The translations under genes were made by a program, and so were the position numbers. The notes under the pieces were generated by a model. The model made no database searches, was not told the DNA's origin, and saw only the letters and a list, made by a program, of their open reading frames with translations. DNA of 64,000 nucleotides, taken from the NCBI GenBank assembly GCA_016165875.1, contig JABBOT010000080.1, positions 17,332,572 through 17,396,571 on the forward strand, read 5' to 3'. Numbering within the stretch: the first letter of the stretch is position 1; each line of letters begins with the position of its first letter. The stretch is from Acanthopleura granulata (Eukaryota; Mollusca; Polyplacophora; Chitonida; Chitonidae). Shown in pieces: positions 1-12,912 of the stretch.

Positions 1-1150
1 TTAGGATGCGAAACATACATATATTTCTATGATATATTGCGTACCTTGCTGTAATGAATAAGAGACTGGAATGCGAAAAGCATTCCTATTTCCTCAGCGT
101 CGCAGCGCCATACAGGCTGTGATGGAGAATACTGTGCCCCTAAACCAGTTACCATATACTTCACGATGGCAGCAAATAATGGCCCGCTTCACGTTATTAT
201 CACAGAGCCTGTCAGGTTGGGATTTGATGGAGAGAAATGGTTTACCCTGCGGGGCATTGTACCATTTATTTTTTAAATATATCGGTTTTTGCTCTTGAAA
301 CTTGCCTCACTTATTGCTCCTGACAAGACAAGACTTGTCTTGTCCATTAGCAGACAGTGCGATTTTTTTGGCATGGGTTACCGCGCAAGGCAATCCACTG
401 GCAATCATTTTGAGAGATTTGTTATGTAATCCTGTTTATTACCGGTTATAAACAATCAACTGAATCACTAGTGATTCTGTTTGAAATCAAGGCATTTCCT
501 TTCAACCTGGGGGGCTTCGACGCCATGATGGTGTGTTACGTAAGAGACCCGATTGATTGGTGTGTAGTGCTAAATAATGCATTTGGGCAAGACTGGTACC
601 AAAAAGCCGCGAAAAATACCCTAAAGCTAATAACCACATTGGCATCGATAGGGTGTATAGCATTAGCTGGAGCGTCACCTGAGCTTTGTTGCTATAAATA
701 TCTCAGTATGAGGAGTGCGCCACAAGTCCACATTAAAAGGCAAAGTGTGCAATCAGGAGGTTATGAGTGAGATTGTGTCACCTCTGGGAAAACTGGAAAA
801 ATGCCACAAGAGAAACTTCCCGCTAATGCTTGTAGCTCTCTTACTGCTACAAAGTTAGAACCCACATCTTGCACTGAATGTTACATTGGATGTTTCATTA
901 TAATTGCTTCCTTTTGTACTGGGCTACCTCAATGGTCCGGGTAAAATTTCGCGCTTCCGGGCACATTTTAATCATTTGTTCACATCCGCTAATGGAGTCC
1001 CTGTGGTGACCCGGGTCCAGTCCTGATTGTCCTCTTATAATACACGAGAGATAGGCTACCAGCTTGCCCGCGGATCGTCATGGGAAACGCAGAAATGAAA
1101 AATAGACTACGCAATAATAATGAGGGCGTCTCCACGTAAGTTTTTTCCGA

Positions 1151-1170
1151 GTTTCACAAGCTTGTGAAAC
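1151..1170. repeat. Perfect 20-bp palindrome
   Basis: The sequence gtttcacaagcttgtgaaac is self-complementary without mismatch. It lies 80 bp before the larger hairpin at 1251-1354. Its function is unknown. Confidence 0.8.
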
Positions 1171-1250
1171 GAAACAACCGAACGTGACGACAGTCCCGAG
1201 CTAGTATAATAACATTATTATTATGACAGAATCCATGCAAAACTATGAGG

Positions 1251-1354
1251 TCTTGTCCCTGTTCCACAAAGCAATCGTTGTCATAGTTGTCATGGGTTGT
1301 CATAGTAGTTACAATCAACTTAGGCTATCACTGCTTTGTGGAACAGGGACAAGA
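1251..1354. repeat. Hairpin with perfect 23-bp inverted arms
   Basis: Arms 1251-1273 and 1332-1354 are exact reverse complements, beginning tcttgtccctgttccacaaa and ending in the mirror sequence. The 58-bp loop contains three copies of 'ttgtcata'. The complementarity does not extend beyond the arms and no target-site duplication is evident. It may be a tiny foldback/MITE-like element or a chance cruciform. Confidence 0.75.
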
Positions 1355-3051
1355 TCAAAATGGATCTACATAGTTTTGACCGGGATTATTTCAGGCGGGA
1401 AATTAACGTTCCTCATTAGTTGGCTAATGGGTTCAACATCCGTACAATTGAATGACCTTTCCTTTTTCAAATACAAAACCTGATACCTTTCTCCGGGTAC
1501 TGGCTTCTCAAAGATGGACTGATCATTGTTGTAACCAGTAGAAGGCCAAGGCAAAGACATTACTGAACAACATACTACAGCTTAGACTGGAAATATACCA
1601 ATTGGTCTTCCTTTTAACACTTTTGCAACTGATATTTATGAATTAAGACATTGTGCCTCTGGTTACTTCTTAGTTGTCGTGTCACATCTGCGTAAAATGC
1701 CTTTCGGTTGCCGCTTACGCCAGTGGTTTGACAGGCAGATGGTATCAGTGCTCTGTACGCTTTTCTCTACACGTGGAAGCCCAGCCATCATACGTGAAAT
1801 ATTCTTGACTACCGCATGACATGGATCAAACAAACAAATTAATGAAAATGAAACACTAACGAAATCACGAATGACGAATAGTATTATTGCAGTGATAACA
1901 CGAACTTCACTTACATAATTTTTCTGTAAGTAAAACATTACGCCTATAAAACCGTAACATTTTTGAGTGTGCATACAATACTTGTCGAGATGCTTCAAAC
2001 AGTTCAGTGAAAACATTTACCTTTTCATTATGTTTTTAGCCATAGCAGGCTTCATTAATATACATACAGGCTTCCCCAAAAAGTTTTTTTACACTAATTG
2101 TAGGACAAAAATGAGATGATCTGAGCAAACACGGGCAGTGTGTTGAAGGCGAGAAGGTTGCCGGATGAAGAACGTGAGTTGGCTTTTGGTCCTAATGGCG
2201 TTTTCTGCTGAACAATTAGTGCTGAGGGAAAATCTGGCAACAACATCCAAGACATAGATCAATTACTTAAAAAACCGTCTCCGTTGATGTTTTATGGATG
2301 CTTTTGGGGCACACCGCAGTAACCTCAATGGTATCAAGCGAGTTAACGCTAACAAGTGAGCTTCGATCTAGATGGCCTGAGGCGTTGACAACACGCTCAT
2401 TTGCTTTTTTGCTAAAAGGGAAGACCATTTTCAGGAAACGTGTGTTGGTTATTTTTATGACGTTACAGATAACAATAGCAATCGAGGTACAAATCAATAG
2501 ATGGTGTCCACACTGGGAAAAGTGGAAGCGACTTGTTACGTCATACTCGCCGCACACTGTTATTTTGGAGCCGCAGATGCGGCAAGTGCGCAGATAGTCA
2601 TCATCTCATTCAAGGAAAAAATAATTAATTTCAATAAAACATAATACAATACCTAGACGCAGGTGACTAAACTGGCTGCAAGCTCATGCATTATTAGTTT
2701 AACAGACCCAATGCTGGGGCATCTTATGTATGCATAACCACAAAAAGAACAGGTATTTCAGAAAAAAATGACGGAAGAGTTGACATTATTATTTTATTTA
2801 CCCATAGCGAGGTAAATTAAATATACATATATTGACCCACATTTGTAAACCATTGAAATAGCTGTGCAACAAAGACGGACAAACGAACACAGTGCAAAGA
2901 ATATAAAGAATTCATCATTTAAAGGATAACGTCAGTAAGTTTGCTGAGAGATAAGACTACATGAACGTTCATATGTAGGATTTTTTAATGAATTCATAAA
3001 AAAAGGATGAGGATGGAACTGTTATCTATTTCCTGCCACTTGATAGTATTC

Positions 3052-3222
3052 ATTTTTTTATTTGTTTTGCTGCTTTTTACACCGTACTCAAGAATATTTC
3101 ACTTATACAACGACGGCCGCCACAATTATAGTCGGAAGAATCTGCCCGGAGATAAAGCCACGACTATCCGCGTGTTGCGGGCGAACCTCCCCACGTACGA
3201 CCACAGAGGTGACAGCATTCAA
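3052..3222 (-). mobile_element. SINE fragment, family 1 (core and tail)
   Basis: This is a diverged copy of the tRNA-derived SINE seen in full at 38867-39123. On the plus strand it reads tail to core: accgtactcaagaatatttc, then acgacggccgcc, then the 'gggcgaacctccccacgtac' portion. The tRNA-like head is missing. Short open frames across it are SINE-derived. Confidence 0.75.
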
Positions 3223-4574
3223 TCACCACTGTTTGATATCCCCCATTCCAATCGTAAACATATCCCGTAAACTAGATATCGTAATTCAGACAAAGTTATT
3301 TGCTTGAAGAATTAGCTATGTCATAGTACCACATCCATTATCAAACTCCAAGGCTCAGGTATAAAATCTCGAAACACGAAACAGATGAACACGACGTTGT
3401 TAACACAGACAAAACGATTAAAAGGTACTAATTTGACAATAATAGTCACCAATTATAACAGGAACACTACAATTAACAAATCTGTAGTTAAATAGATTTC
3501 TGTTCTAGAAAAAATGAGTCAATTTTTCTTGCAACAAGCTTTGCAGAGACCACATATGAATGTGCTATGAGAATATAATTGTGTGCTTTGTGCAGAAAAG
3601 ACAGAAGATGTTGTATTGAAAGACGCACATGTATTGAACGTGTCACAAGTATTGAACTTTAAATGGACATGGTCGCTCAAATAATAGGTATTTTTGCGAT
3701 ATTACAGAATAACATGGGTATTCGGTATTATTCTGAAGAAATAAAAGTTACAATCTTTTCTTTACTCCAACCACCAGCATTGGACGTCAAGTAAATGTAA
3801 AAAAAAAAAACAAAGAAACTGAAAACTGAAAAGTGTGCCAGAATATTTAAATGAGGGGCAGCTAATTCTGTGGAAATGGAGCATGCGCGCAGCGCTCAGT
3901 AAACTTCATATATAAACAAACGTGGCTGCTGACACGCGTAAAAGAGGGACGTACGGCTCTCTCGTAACAGGATCGGCCAAAAAGAGGCGTAAAAGAGAGC
4001 TCAGCCGGTTGAAAAGCACATCTACAGTTGTAATTGGGGGCCATTTGTCACAAAACTACTGCTCGATAGGAAGGTGCAAAGGTTATTGTTGTTGTATCTG
4101 TGTTAAACGTCGAACAGACACGCGTTTCGGACTCCCAGTTTAATAAGATTATTGGTAACCGTTTCTCAATGATGTTTAAGTGTTATACTCCACCTGTATC
4201 TATGTGTATCAAAATTCGAAATTATCCGAGTACGTGCTGCCAATATCGACTAATCCCGAACGCCCGCAAATATACTTCGGGTCCTTTCACTTGAACAATA
4301 ATGAGGTAAAATGGACTTCCCTCTGTCTGCTGAATTCGAATAACGGGAGGACGTCTCCCGGTTTGTACAAGCTGCATACTCAAAGAATATTTTTAAACAT
4401 TCGCGTGACTGATTTAGTTCATGAACAAACTTTAAACTTCGTTAAGACGTCGCAATCGGAATTTGTATAAAAATCCAAATTTTGCCAGGCCATGTCTCTT
4501 AATACTGGGAAAAGTGAAAAGACAACAAAGGCTATGGATATATCACAAATACATATACAAATATAACGCAAGGT
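3223..4574. other. Non-coding region, 3' side of TRHR
   Basis: No gene or clear repeat was recognised. It contains a poly-A run near 3799 and several short frames. A minus-strand ATTAAA lies near 4139 and could serve as a poly(A) signal for TRHR, but nothing proves it. Confidence 0.5.
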
Positions 4575-4718
4575 GGTAAAAGTGTCACAGAAAATACTAG
4601 GGTATCACGGAAACTTAACAGGGTGTCACAAAAGGCAACAGGGCATCACAGAAACATCAGAAAAAAGGTCACACAAAAATGACAATTAACAGGGGATCAC
4701 GGTGACAGAAAGATGAAG
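4575..4718. repeat. Short minisatellite, about 25-bp unit, in the TRHR 3' flank
   Basis: Five to six diverged units have the pattern 'agggNatcacRgaaa', for example tagggtatcacggaaac, cagggtgtcacaaaagg and cagggcatcacagaaac. The array begins about 45 bp beyond the TRHR stop on the gene's 3' side. It is probably transcribed as 3'UTR if the transcript extends that far (inference). Confidence 0.6.
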
Positions 4719-4761
4719 AAAGACCAAAGAGAAGAAGGGTTGGAGGATATATTGGCTTACA

Positions 4762-5079
4762 TCAACTGCACAGTGGCTGGTGAGCGGAAGTTTCCATTCG
4801 GACATGGGAGCATGACGTGAACACATAACGTTGGCGCTGAAGTGACTGTTTCTTACCACAGCGTAATATTTTCCTGAAGGCACGTCGGAATTTCACAGAC
4901 ATGGCGTTGTAAAGAATGGGGTTAATGGCACTGTTGATGTAAATCATGACCCGACAAAACAAGATGAACCAGAGGTCCAGGTACCTCTTCTTAGCGAAGG
5001 AGTTGTAGACGACCATCAGCCGGTACGGCATCCAGAGCGTGGCGAACAGCGTGACAACGACTGCTAGCATACGGATGAC
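4762..5079 (-). CDS. TRHR: TRH-receptor-like GPCR, coding exon 2 (TM6, TM7, C-tail)
   Basis: This terminal coding exon encodes residues 255-359 of the same receptor. The acceptor is tgtgtgttgcag|GTC, and phase 0 matches the exon-1 donor. Across the junction the protein reads [14 protein letters not shown], the TRHR ICL3/TM6 signature. TM6 has LWMPYR (W270, P272, Y273, R274). TM7 has [17 protein letters not shown], with R297 and NPILY at 307-311. Helix 8 follows as [11 protein letters not shown], with C328 a possible palmitoylation site. The tail ends at TGA (4764-4762) and is basic and Ser/Thr-containing. It is shorter than in human TRHR, whose full length is 398 aa against 359 predicted here. 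A gtaag sits one base after the stop, so a 3'UTR splice is possible but cannot be shown. Intact TM6 and TM7 motifs and an open frame argue for a functional gene. Confidence 0.94.
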   Translation of the reverse strand, partial: VIRMLAVVVTLFATLWMPYRLMVVYNSFAKKRYLDLWFILFCRVMIYINSAINPILYNAMSVKFRRAFRKILRCGKKQSLQRQRYVFTSCSHVRMETSAHQPLCS

Positions 5080-5267
5080 CTGCAACACACAAACAAAACA
5101 TGGCGGTCGTAATTACAGAGAATGCCCACTGTAAAGGGAGACAAACCAAACCGAGGAGGATAACATATCATAGCACAAGTTCGTTACCCATAAGTGAAAC
5201 AAAAACGTTGTTAGTTTATTTGCTTGGAGCTTAATGTACAATTCATCGTTATTTCGCTCATTTCACG

Positions 5268-6545
5268 ACGTTTTATACATGTAGATTTTATTTTTTTTTC
5301 AGATTGTCATTGATTTTCCTAGTTAAGACTTCAGGCCCCTGAGGTCACGTGTTCGAGTCTAGAGTAACAGATCTTGAATCCGGTTTCTTTTTCTTCATTG
5401 GGTGATGTGTGAGTGGAAATTTAAAAACGCTCTACGGTTCATACAAGTTTGTAGGCAATCGTTTTCTCAAACCGATAAACTAGATAAAGCTCCTTGTCTA
5501 CAAATGGCACATTTTATTCACGTGCAAATTCGTTTCCTCTCCAAAGCACGAAGTTGGATCCAGTCCAATCATGCAATCAATGTGCGCCGGGCCAGCCTGT
5601 ACTGTGCGCATCCATGTTATGAGAAGAAGTGCCCTTAATTGCCATTATCAAAATTTCAAGACAGAGTCAGATTCGGTTAAAACGCGTTGTTTTATTTACA
5701 AGAAATTGCAGAAAAATGGCTGTGTCGAAGTTCCAAGACGAACACCCTATTAGAGCGAGATTGTCAGCACTTATAAAATGCGATAACCAGCTTAATATTA
5801 CTTGAGTCTATTCGCATTGTGGACGTTCCGGTCTATAATAGCAAGACCAATTTCAAGAACAACGTTCAACACAAAGTGCAGACTGAGAAAGTATATGAAA
5901 TCAGAATTTAAAATGGATCCGTGTTAAGAAGAATATCCAGCTGTTTTCAATGATGGCGGAAAGAGGCGGTGAGTGATCAAAGCGCATAATGGCACTTTCG
6001 CGCAATGTGAATGGATTTGTGTAATAGAGTTCGAAAGTAGCGCTCCTTGCTGCTGAAATCAAGATGATTCTAGTTACTGCAATCACACAGCTTGAACACT
6101 AAAGGAATGTGTAAGGTCGGATTTCTGATCTCGTCATGCCGTCGTCACCTAATTACATGCGTATTGTGTTAAGGAAACTTAACAATACAAATGGTAGCCC
6201 TAATCTTAATGAATAAGTTTAGCCTGTGTGTGGGTTATGCGTATTATTTCTCCCACCTCTCCTTGGGATAATTTTATTTTCCTTCTGATGAGAATTTCTA
6301 GTATTTATATTTTTATCTAGTATATCTTTTTGAGGAAATGATTGCCAACAAACTCGTATGAACCATAGGACGTTTTTAAATTTCTACTCACACATCACCC
6401 AATGAAGAAAAAGAAATCGGGTTCAAGATCTACTATTCTAGACTCGAACACGTGACCTCTTGGGCTTAAAGTGTTAACTAGGAAAGTCAACGACAATCTG
6501 AAAAAATTAAATTCTACACATGAACAATAATTACAGATAAAACGT
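5268..6545. mobile_element. Large inverted-repeat element, arms of about 230 bp
   Basis: Arm 5268-5500 and the reverse complement of 6310-6545 match over about 230 bp at roughly 80-85% by eye. They share ttctttttcttcattgggtg, gaggtcacgtgttcgagtct and ggttcatac. Each arm carries a tRNA B-box-like GTTCGAGTC. It could be two copies of one tRNA-derived SINE inserted head-to-head, or a foldback transposon. The 0.8-kb spacer has no recognisable coding. It lies inside the TRHR intron, close to the acceptor. Confidence 0.75.
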
Positions 6546-7035
6546 GTATTCACCTTCAGCCTCATTGGTTACTTTTTTTAATTGAGGCATTATTTCCTTA
6601 AATGCCTTCTTTTAGGCCATACGTTGAAAATAATGACTATAATTAGTGTATCTTTTCTTTTTCACAAGGATTTTACCATTATAAGGTTTGCTTGAACAGT
6701 AGCCAAAAGACATTTTAGCTTTTTTTATATCAAAGTTCCAAATTTCTCTATGCACAGAAATGGACAACGTATTAAGCCTGATCGTCATAGATTTGTGTCT
6801 TATTTATTTATCTAATTAGTGCTTTATCCCACACACTATAGAAAGTTTGGCTTATACAACAACCAGCATGATGATCGACAGGGGAATATAGTCAAGTCCG
6901 AGATTAACGACCGCTCCTCTTCTGAATACTAACAAACTTTCTGACGTTACACTATAGCCGAATTTGTGTGAATAATTGAAGAAAATATTTTATTGCGTAT
7001 ATATGGAGGGACTTGGTGATTTTTTGAAGTACTTT

Positions 7036-7205
7036 TTATATTTATTTATTTATTTATTTTATTTGAATGGTCTTATTTAGATACTCAAGAAAATTTTACT
7101 TATACGACGGCGGCCAGCATTATGGTGAGAGGAAACCTGGAAAAACCAGCTACCATCCACAGGTTGCTGGTGGACCTTCCAACGTAAGGCCAGAGAGGCG
7201 AAGGT
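7036..7205 (-). mobile_element. SINE fragment, family 1
   Basis: It starts with a (ttta)n tail and then 'atttgaatggtcttatttag', followed by tatacgacggcggccagcat and the 'ccacaggttgctggtggac' region. The tRNA-like head is absent. It lies in the TRHR intron. Confidence 0.8.
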
Positions 7206-7485
7206 TTTGTTAGGAAATTGTTAATGAAAACTTCGTACTTTTAAAATGCATGGGTGAGGTATATATATATTTATTAGTATACTGCATCAACATTGTGAGT
7301 CATGTTAGCACTGATGGAGAGTTATTTATAGACCGAAGTTTTATCGATAGAAACATATCGATTATTAATCTGATATTCACTCTTGTCGCCATATGAAATG
7401 ATGATTTCATATTTTTGGACGAGCCCGATGAATGTTTTTCATTTCCTTTTGCTTGTGTTAGCGCTAAGTTGGTATTTAACGACAT

Positions 7486-7575
7486 ATTATATAAATAATA
7501 AAATAGAATTCATATGTTAATATTATATGAATATATATTATATTATATTATAATTCAATAAATATAACCAAATAT
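7486..7575. repeat. AT-rich palindromic tract
   Basis: This is almost pure A/T with repeated 'atattatat' and 'tatattatatta' blocks that can fold on themselves. It is intronic low-complexity DNA. Confidence 0.6.
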
Positions 7576-10500
7576 AATTCAGTAAATCGATATTCGTCCT
7601 TAAATTCATCGATCATTTTTTTTTCAGTTCTGCGATGTCATTGCATTCGGAATGGCTGATCTAACGATGTTGGATATGAAGTTCTTTCGATTGCCAGAAT
7701 TTATAAAGCTAATTGAATCGTAAACAACATAGGTCTTATATCTTAAAGTGACCTCTAGAAGTTGATAGGTAACAAGAATAGCGCAATTACTTATAGATGA
7801 TAACGACGTTTTGATGTCGATACTAGCATCGCTGATCAACTGCAGGCCTGCACTGATATACTCTTAAGGAATATAGAAAATGCAAGTATTTTTATTCATA
7901 CATGTAACTTGTTTATGTCGATATCAAGAATTTAACTATTTAGTTGTTTGTCCATAAAGAAGGAGACACAGTTCACGGAAAATTGGAATATTTCAAGGGA
8001 TTTTTTCTTGTCATGTCACACAAGAGTATTACTTTTCTCATACATAAAATAAATTTCGCATATGTCCTGGTGTCCAGGTTGCGTCGACTCTGTTGTTATC
8101 TAGTGTGTATTGCCCACATGCAAGACGTTTGTACGATTAAAGACAGCCAATGACATAATGTTTCCATTTATCTTGTGATCAAAATTTTACTCACACCTTG
8201 GTTTACAACAGGAATCAAAACCGGAATACCATTTCTACTAGCATAACTGGAGGATTCAGCATTGTCAAAAAAAAAGGAAACTCTGTAGCCATTTGTCGCG
8301 TATGGGATTCGTGTCTTGTTCTGTCAAATAACTGCATCTAAGTACAGAACTGGTTACGGTGCTGTCGTGATTACACTTCAATGCCAGCGCTGTATCACCT
8401 AAAGATGCTGATTGTCAGTAATTGCGTAAGATTACTGTAATGTCTTCATATTATCTATCACTGTCCCTGTGGGAAAATCGACTTTAGGAAATGAATAATT
8501 GCCGACTACAATCCGTTCCCAGCAGTCTCCCTCAGCGTTAAGAATCGGTTGGCGCTGTAATGCAGTCTTTCATTGCAATGTGTACCTTGCCTCTTAGCCC
8601 AAGCTGACCATGCCTGCAATTAGCTTATATGGTTCGAATGAAGCCCGGCCAACTTCTCAAAGTAAAGCCTCTTGTAACAAACAGCTTTAGATGTACATAG
8701 TTTCCACCAATTTAAAACACATTAAGATATTAGCAAGAAAATATTCAACGCTACATTCGATTTATAACAGATAGGGAATTATTAACGGCAGGCAATAAAT
8801 AAGCTAAATTTCCCTGAAGATGTCGCAAGAAGTGGTGTGTTTTATGGCTACTTAGGGAGTTCTTTCACAGCCCGTTGCAACCGCTTCGTTCGCTCAGTTA
8901 TAATGCGTATGAAGAACACCAGGTTGATTGATGGCAAAACTTCGGGCATGTTTTTTTGTTGTTTTTTTTTTCTTGGTACATGGTCGCAATCAAAGCAAAG
9001 GATATAGCATTGGATCATAATTTGTCCGTGACCTTCAAAGAGTAATTGAACCAATATCACTGCTCTTGTTTTAGACATGAGAAAGAATTAATAGCTGTTT
9101 TAGGGCAATTACCTGCAACCACTCTCGAGATAAAATTATCTCATGGACAATCGTGTTGTTTATTTTTCATTTTTTTAAAAGAGATGCAAGAAACCATAGG
9201 CCAGCGTACTCCTTTTCGTTGAAAAGTTGCCAAAACTTCGGAAACTTCGAAGGCATTAAGTCATGGAATGAAAAGCTTGCACGAAAGACTTTGCCAGTGG
9301 TGCGGGTTTCTGGTGCCCGAAGTCCGTTAAAAGCCTCAAATGGCTTTCAGATAGCTCTCTGAACGCGTGAGAGTGATGACGACTACAGTGCCGTAAGTCA
9401 CCCGTGATTGGGACGGCCGTCGACTAGTGCCAGAACGCCGGATGCTCGGTGATACGGTTGATCTCTTAATGCCTTGCTCATGACGTTGTAGTGGTCAGTG
9501 GCTTCCACGTTAAGAAGACAGAGGAGATGTGACCTGTATATCTCATTCAACTGGGTCTCCCGGTCTCTTCATCAATTCCAGGTGTAAGGCCAGCTAAACC
9601 CTTTACAAGCCGTCTCTGACAGTCGATAGAGAGGGGCTAATTGCTCCAACATTACAAGGCTCTGCTCAAGATGCCATCCACACAAGGAGCCCCTTTTCCC
9701 TGCGACGACAAATCACCATTTTAAGTAGCCACAGGACCCAAAATAGCACTAGACCTGTGTCGGATAAACAAATAAGACACAACTGCGCAGACAAATCATG
9801 TTAGGACTCTGCTTGTACACTTCCAGATTGACAGTCTGGAAGCGAGTAAATCAACTAAACGTGGTCATGAATAGATTCTCGTGTGGTGATCAGATCGCCT
9901 CCGAGAGAGGTTTCCTATTGTGAACAGGGGACAGATCAATATTGCATTACTTCGGTCTACAAGTGGCCATGAGCGAAGTGAATGAGGAGCGTAACTACAA
10001 GATGCTTGGTTAGCTGCCTGGTGTTCGCATGACAATTATGGCCGCCATGACAGGCATTTCCGGTACACCTAACTAATTAGACTCGGGGCGTAACCTATAG
10101 TTATTAGGCTGTTATCATGATGCAGAAGAATGCAAACTCGCCCTCTGAACCATGGTAGGTAGCGGCAGTCCTAAGCAAGGGCTGGGACCATTACTTTCTC
10201 CTTCTTTATAAAACACTAGAACGTTTGGTAATTACCTTTCGAGGGCCTTATCCCCGAAGGGGAAACAGTGAAATTCAGGTCTCTTGCCTTTCTCCAGATC
10301 AAGTTCGTGTTAAAAACAGTATGAAACATGTAAGCTGCTGGCTCGCGTCCAATTGTACAGGAAGGTCGAGTTGTTGGAGCTAATGGTAGGCAGATCGAGG
10401 CGATTTAGCCAACTTAAACTCTTAGTTCTTTGTCCCGAAATTCCTGTCTCCGTATTGTTAGCGGTATGGAGGCGTCTCTTCAGATAGGCCTACTGTGATC

Positions 10501-12796
10501 TTGGAATTTCTTCGTTTCCTTGGCCCATTATCGAATTTTACTGAATGATATGTCAGCATCGAGCTGCTGTTCTACCCTGAAGTTCATTTTGTTATAATTC
10601 CGGATACAATTTCTTCGGACAAGCCTTTGTATAGAATTTGATTAGTTACATGTTTCATCTGCGCGGTGTTCTATTACCAGCAGCCTCAGGTCAACCAGAT
10701 TCTGCATGGTGGGATTACAGTAGTATTCAGCAAAGGCCCGTATACAAGGAGTATGGACAAGCCTTATAATATTGTACTTTTTAAAAAATAAACAAAAACA
10801 AAAATGCAAGAAAATGCAAGAGGGCTGGGTTAGAATAGTTAACCTGTTAGAAAGATTCTTACAATGTAAAAACACGCGGAATAGGCAGCCATGAGATATT
10901 TATGAATCGATGGGGCTTTTGTTGGTGATCCTAATATAACTACAGCCACAAGTAATTGTACCGGGTATAAACCGCAAACAAAAGGCGGGCAAATTCACCG
11001 GCTGCGTTATGTGTCTAAAGTGCCGCCAAGACGTCATCAATTCGGCGAACAAAAGCACAATGCACGCCTCGATGGCGCGGGCCTGCTGCACCTCGCGATT
11101 GTGGAACTATATACGTCGGTCAGGATTTATCAGATTGGACAGAACAGGTGCCTTCGAGGCTCAGTCACTCTACACCGAAGACAGTTGGCCAATATCCGGT
11201 GTGACTTCAGGCGTGCAACAATCCCACCCTCACTTCTCCTAATTGAACTGAAAACCGAGCTTACTGCAGTCATACATAAGGAACACCTTTCTTCCTCTAA
11301 TACAGTGGGATAAAACTCGTACATAAAGAAGCGTTCTGCATCCGTCTTTCATCTTTAATTAGATGGGGATTTCCCCAACGCATACATGCAACAATTGCGG
11401 TTATTTTTGGCCGCTGGTGTTTATATGTCTCTAATGGCACAGCTTTTATGAATTGATACAGAAACCCATTCAGCATTTGATAAAAAGCCCTCTTATGAAT
11501 CCGCCTTGTGTTGGCACAAATAAACGCCACTGACTTGATCGTTCGGCGTACTTAGCTGATTATTGATCAGAGATAATTGTTGGTTAATAGAGAAACATGT
11601 TCACGAACTGGAACACCGTGTGCATTACGATACAATATTAAAATAGCTGGACTCCTTAAATTGCATTATTACTATTTCCGTGGACGGAGCGCAAACGCTG
11701 CTGAAATATTTAGAGTAAGAATCACTGTAGTGTTTATGCGCTAACGAATAGTCAATAATCTAGGAAAAGTGGGCTACAGCTTTTACACTGTTAGAAAGCC
11801 AGTGGTTTAACTACATTAACTCCGGTATTTCTAGGAGAGATTTACCACTATACGGTCGATTTCGTGGTAAAACACCCGCAATCGAAGAAACATATGATCT
11901 GTCTCGGGTTCACATATTATTTCACACGATGATATTTGGATCATTAAGTTTATTTTTACACTGGAAAATTCTCTCAAACAACCCATTCAGTTGTTTTACC
12001 AAAAGAGCTTACTTCCCACGGATTCAACAAATTGCTTACTTTTATGGCTGTTTTCCTGCTGTCCGATTTTGTCATGTGTGACATATGAAAGACAAAATCA
12101 AAAAGCAGCTATGAAGTGGAACAGCGTTTGTCATACGCGGTCTTATACACAGTGTATGCAATAATCACATCAGCGTAGTTTGCACTCTGTAGAACTTTAT
12201 TTAATACAAATGACATGGTTTTATGCTAACAACATCAACTCGTGTCTACATCAAACCTAAATTTTAGATGTGTAATGGGATGGCATAAGATGGGGCAAAC
12301 TTAAAACATCATCGTTTAGTCAGTCAAAAGGGCTTAAATTGGTAGGCTTGAACAATGAATGTCTTGCTGAGCGTCGATTTTAACGTCCGGTATTCTCGAC
12401 CTTTATGTTTAATAAGAAATGAAGACCGTTATGAAGGTAATGGTTTTCTTAAGGCTTTGTTAAGGGGCCATACATCAAGGGAAAAACAATCCCTTACTAG
12501 CTTTTATAAATGAAAGCATCACACACTCTCCTGCTTGCAGCCTTTTTCAGAATGAACAAGGCTTGGCAAGGCACACTTAAACCAGGGATAAAATTGCATC
12601 AATTATTGGAAAAGAAAAATAAACATCGCCATAGCGATCAACAAATTTCAGAGAAAATAAAATAACCTTCCTTTTCTAAAGGAAAGCATGAACTGCGACT
12701 TAATGTTGAAACGTCTGACATAAAGTATACGTTTTCTCCTTCACACATCACTGCCAATCATATGCCCTTTTCGTGGTGTTTTACATAATCATAACC
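7576..12796. other. TRHR intron interior, no gene recognised
   Basis: No coding exon, RNA gene or known repeat was recognised. The stretch from about 9380 to 10460 is less AT-rich than its surroundings, but no frame in it looks conserved. Confidence 0.5.
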
Positions 12797-12912
12797 AGGC
12801 CCCGGTTTCATGAAGCGCACTTAGATCGGTATGCCCTTAACTATACCATGACAACGTGCGTGGTAGAAATATGAAGTGCAAGTTAACAATAATTGCGCTT
12901 CATGAAACGTTT
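12797..12912. mobile_element. MITE-like element (tttcatgaagcgca TIR)
   Basis: This short non-coding element is bounded by inverted 'ggtttcatgaagcgcac' and 'gcgcttcatgaaac' ends. It has the organisation of the abundant invertebrate repeats that begin with a 'cccggtttca' type motif. A related but diverged copy is at 32421-32555. Confidence 0.65.

Larger units (their letters stand above)
1..3050. other. Non-coding region, no gene recognised
   Basis: Only short open frames occur, many of them overlapping on both strands and lacking ATG starts. Recognisable structure is limited to the 20-bp palindrome and the 104-bp hairpin listed separately. The 2.1-2.6 kb stretch is open for about 95 codons on both strands but matches no family I know. 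Confidence 0.6.

Noticed and set aside
2267..2597. Overlapping open frames on both strands suggesting a transposase
   Set aside because: Neither frame shows a DDE, helix-turn-helix or other recognisable motif.
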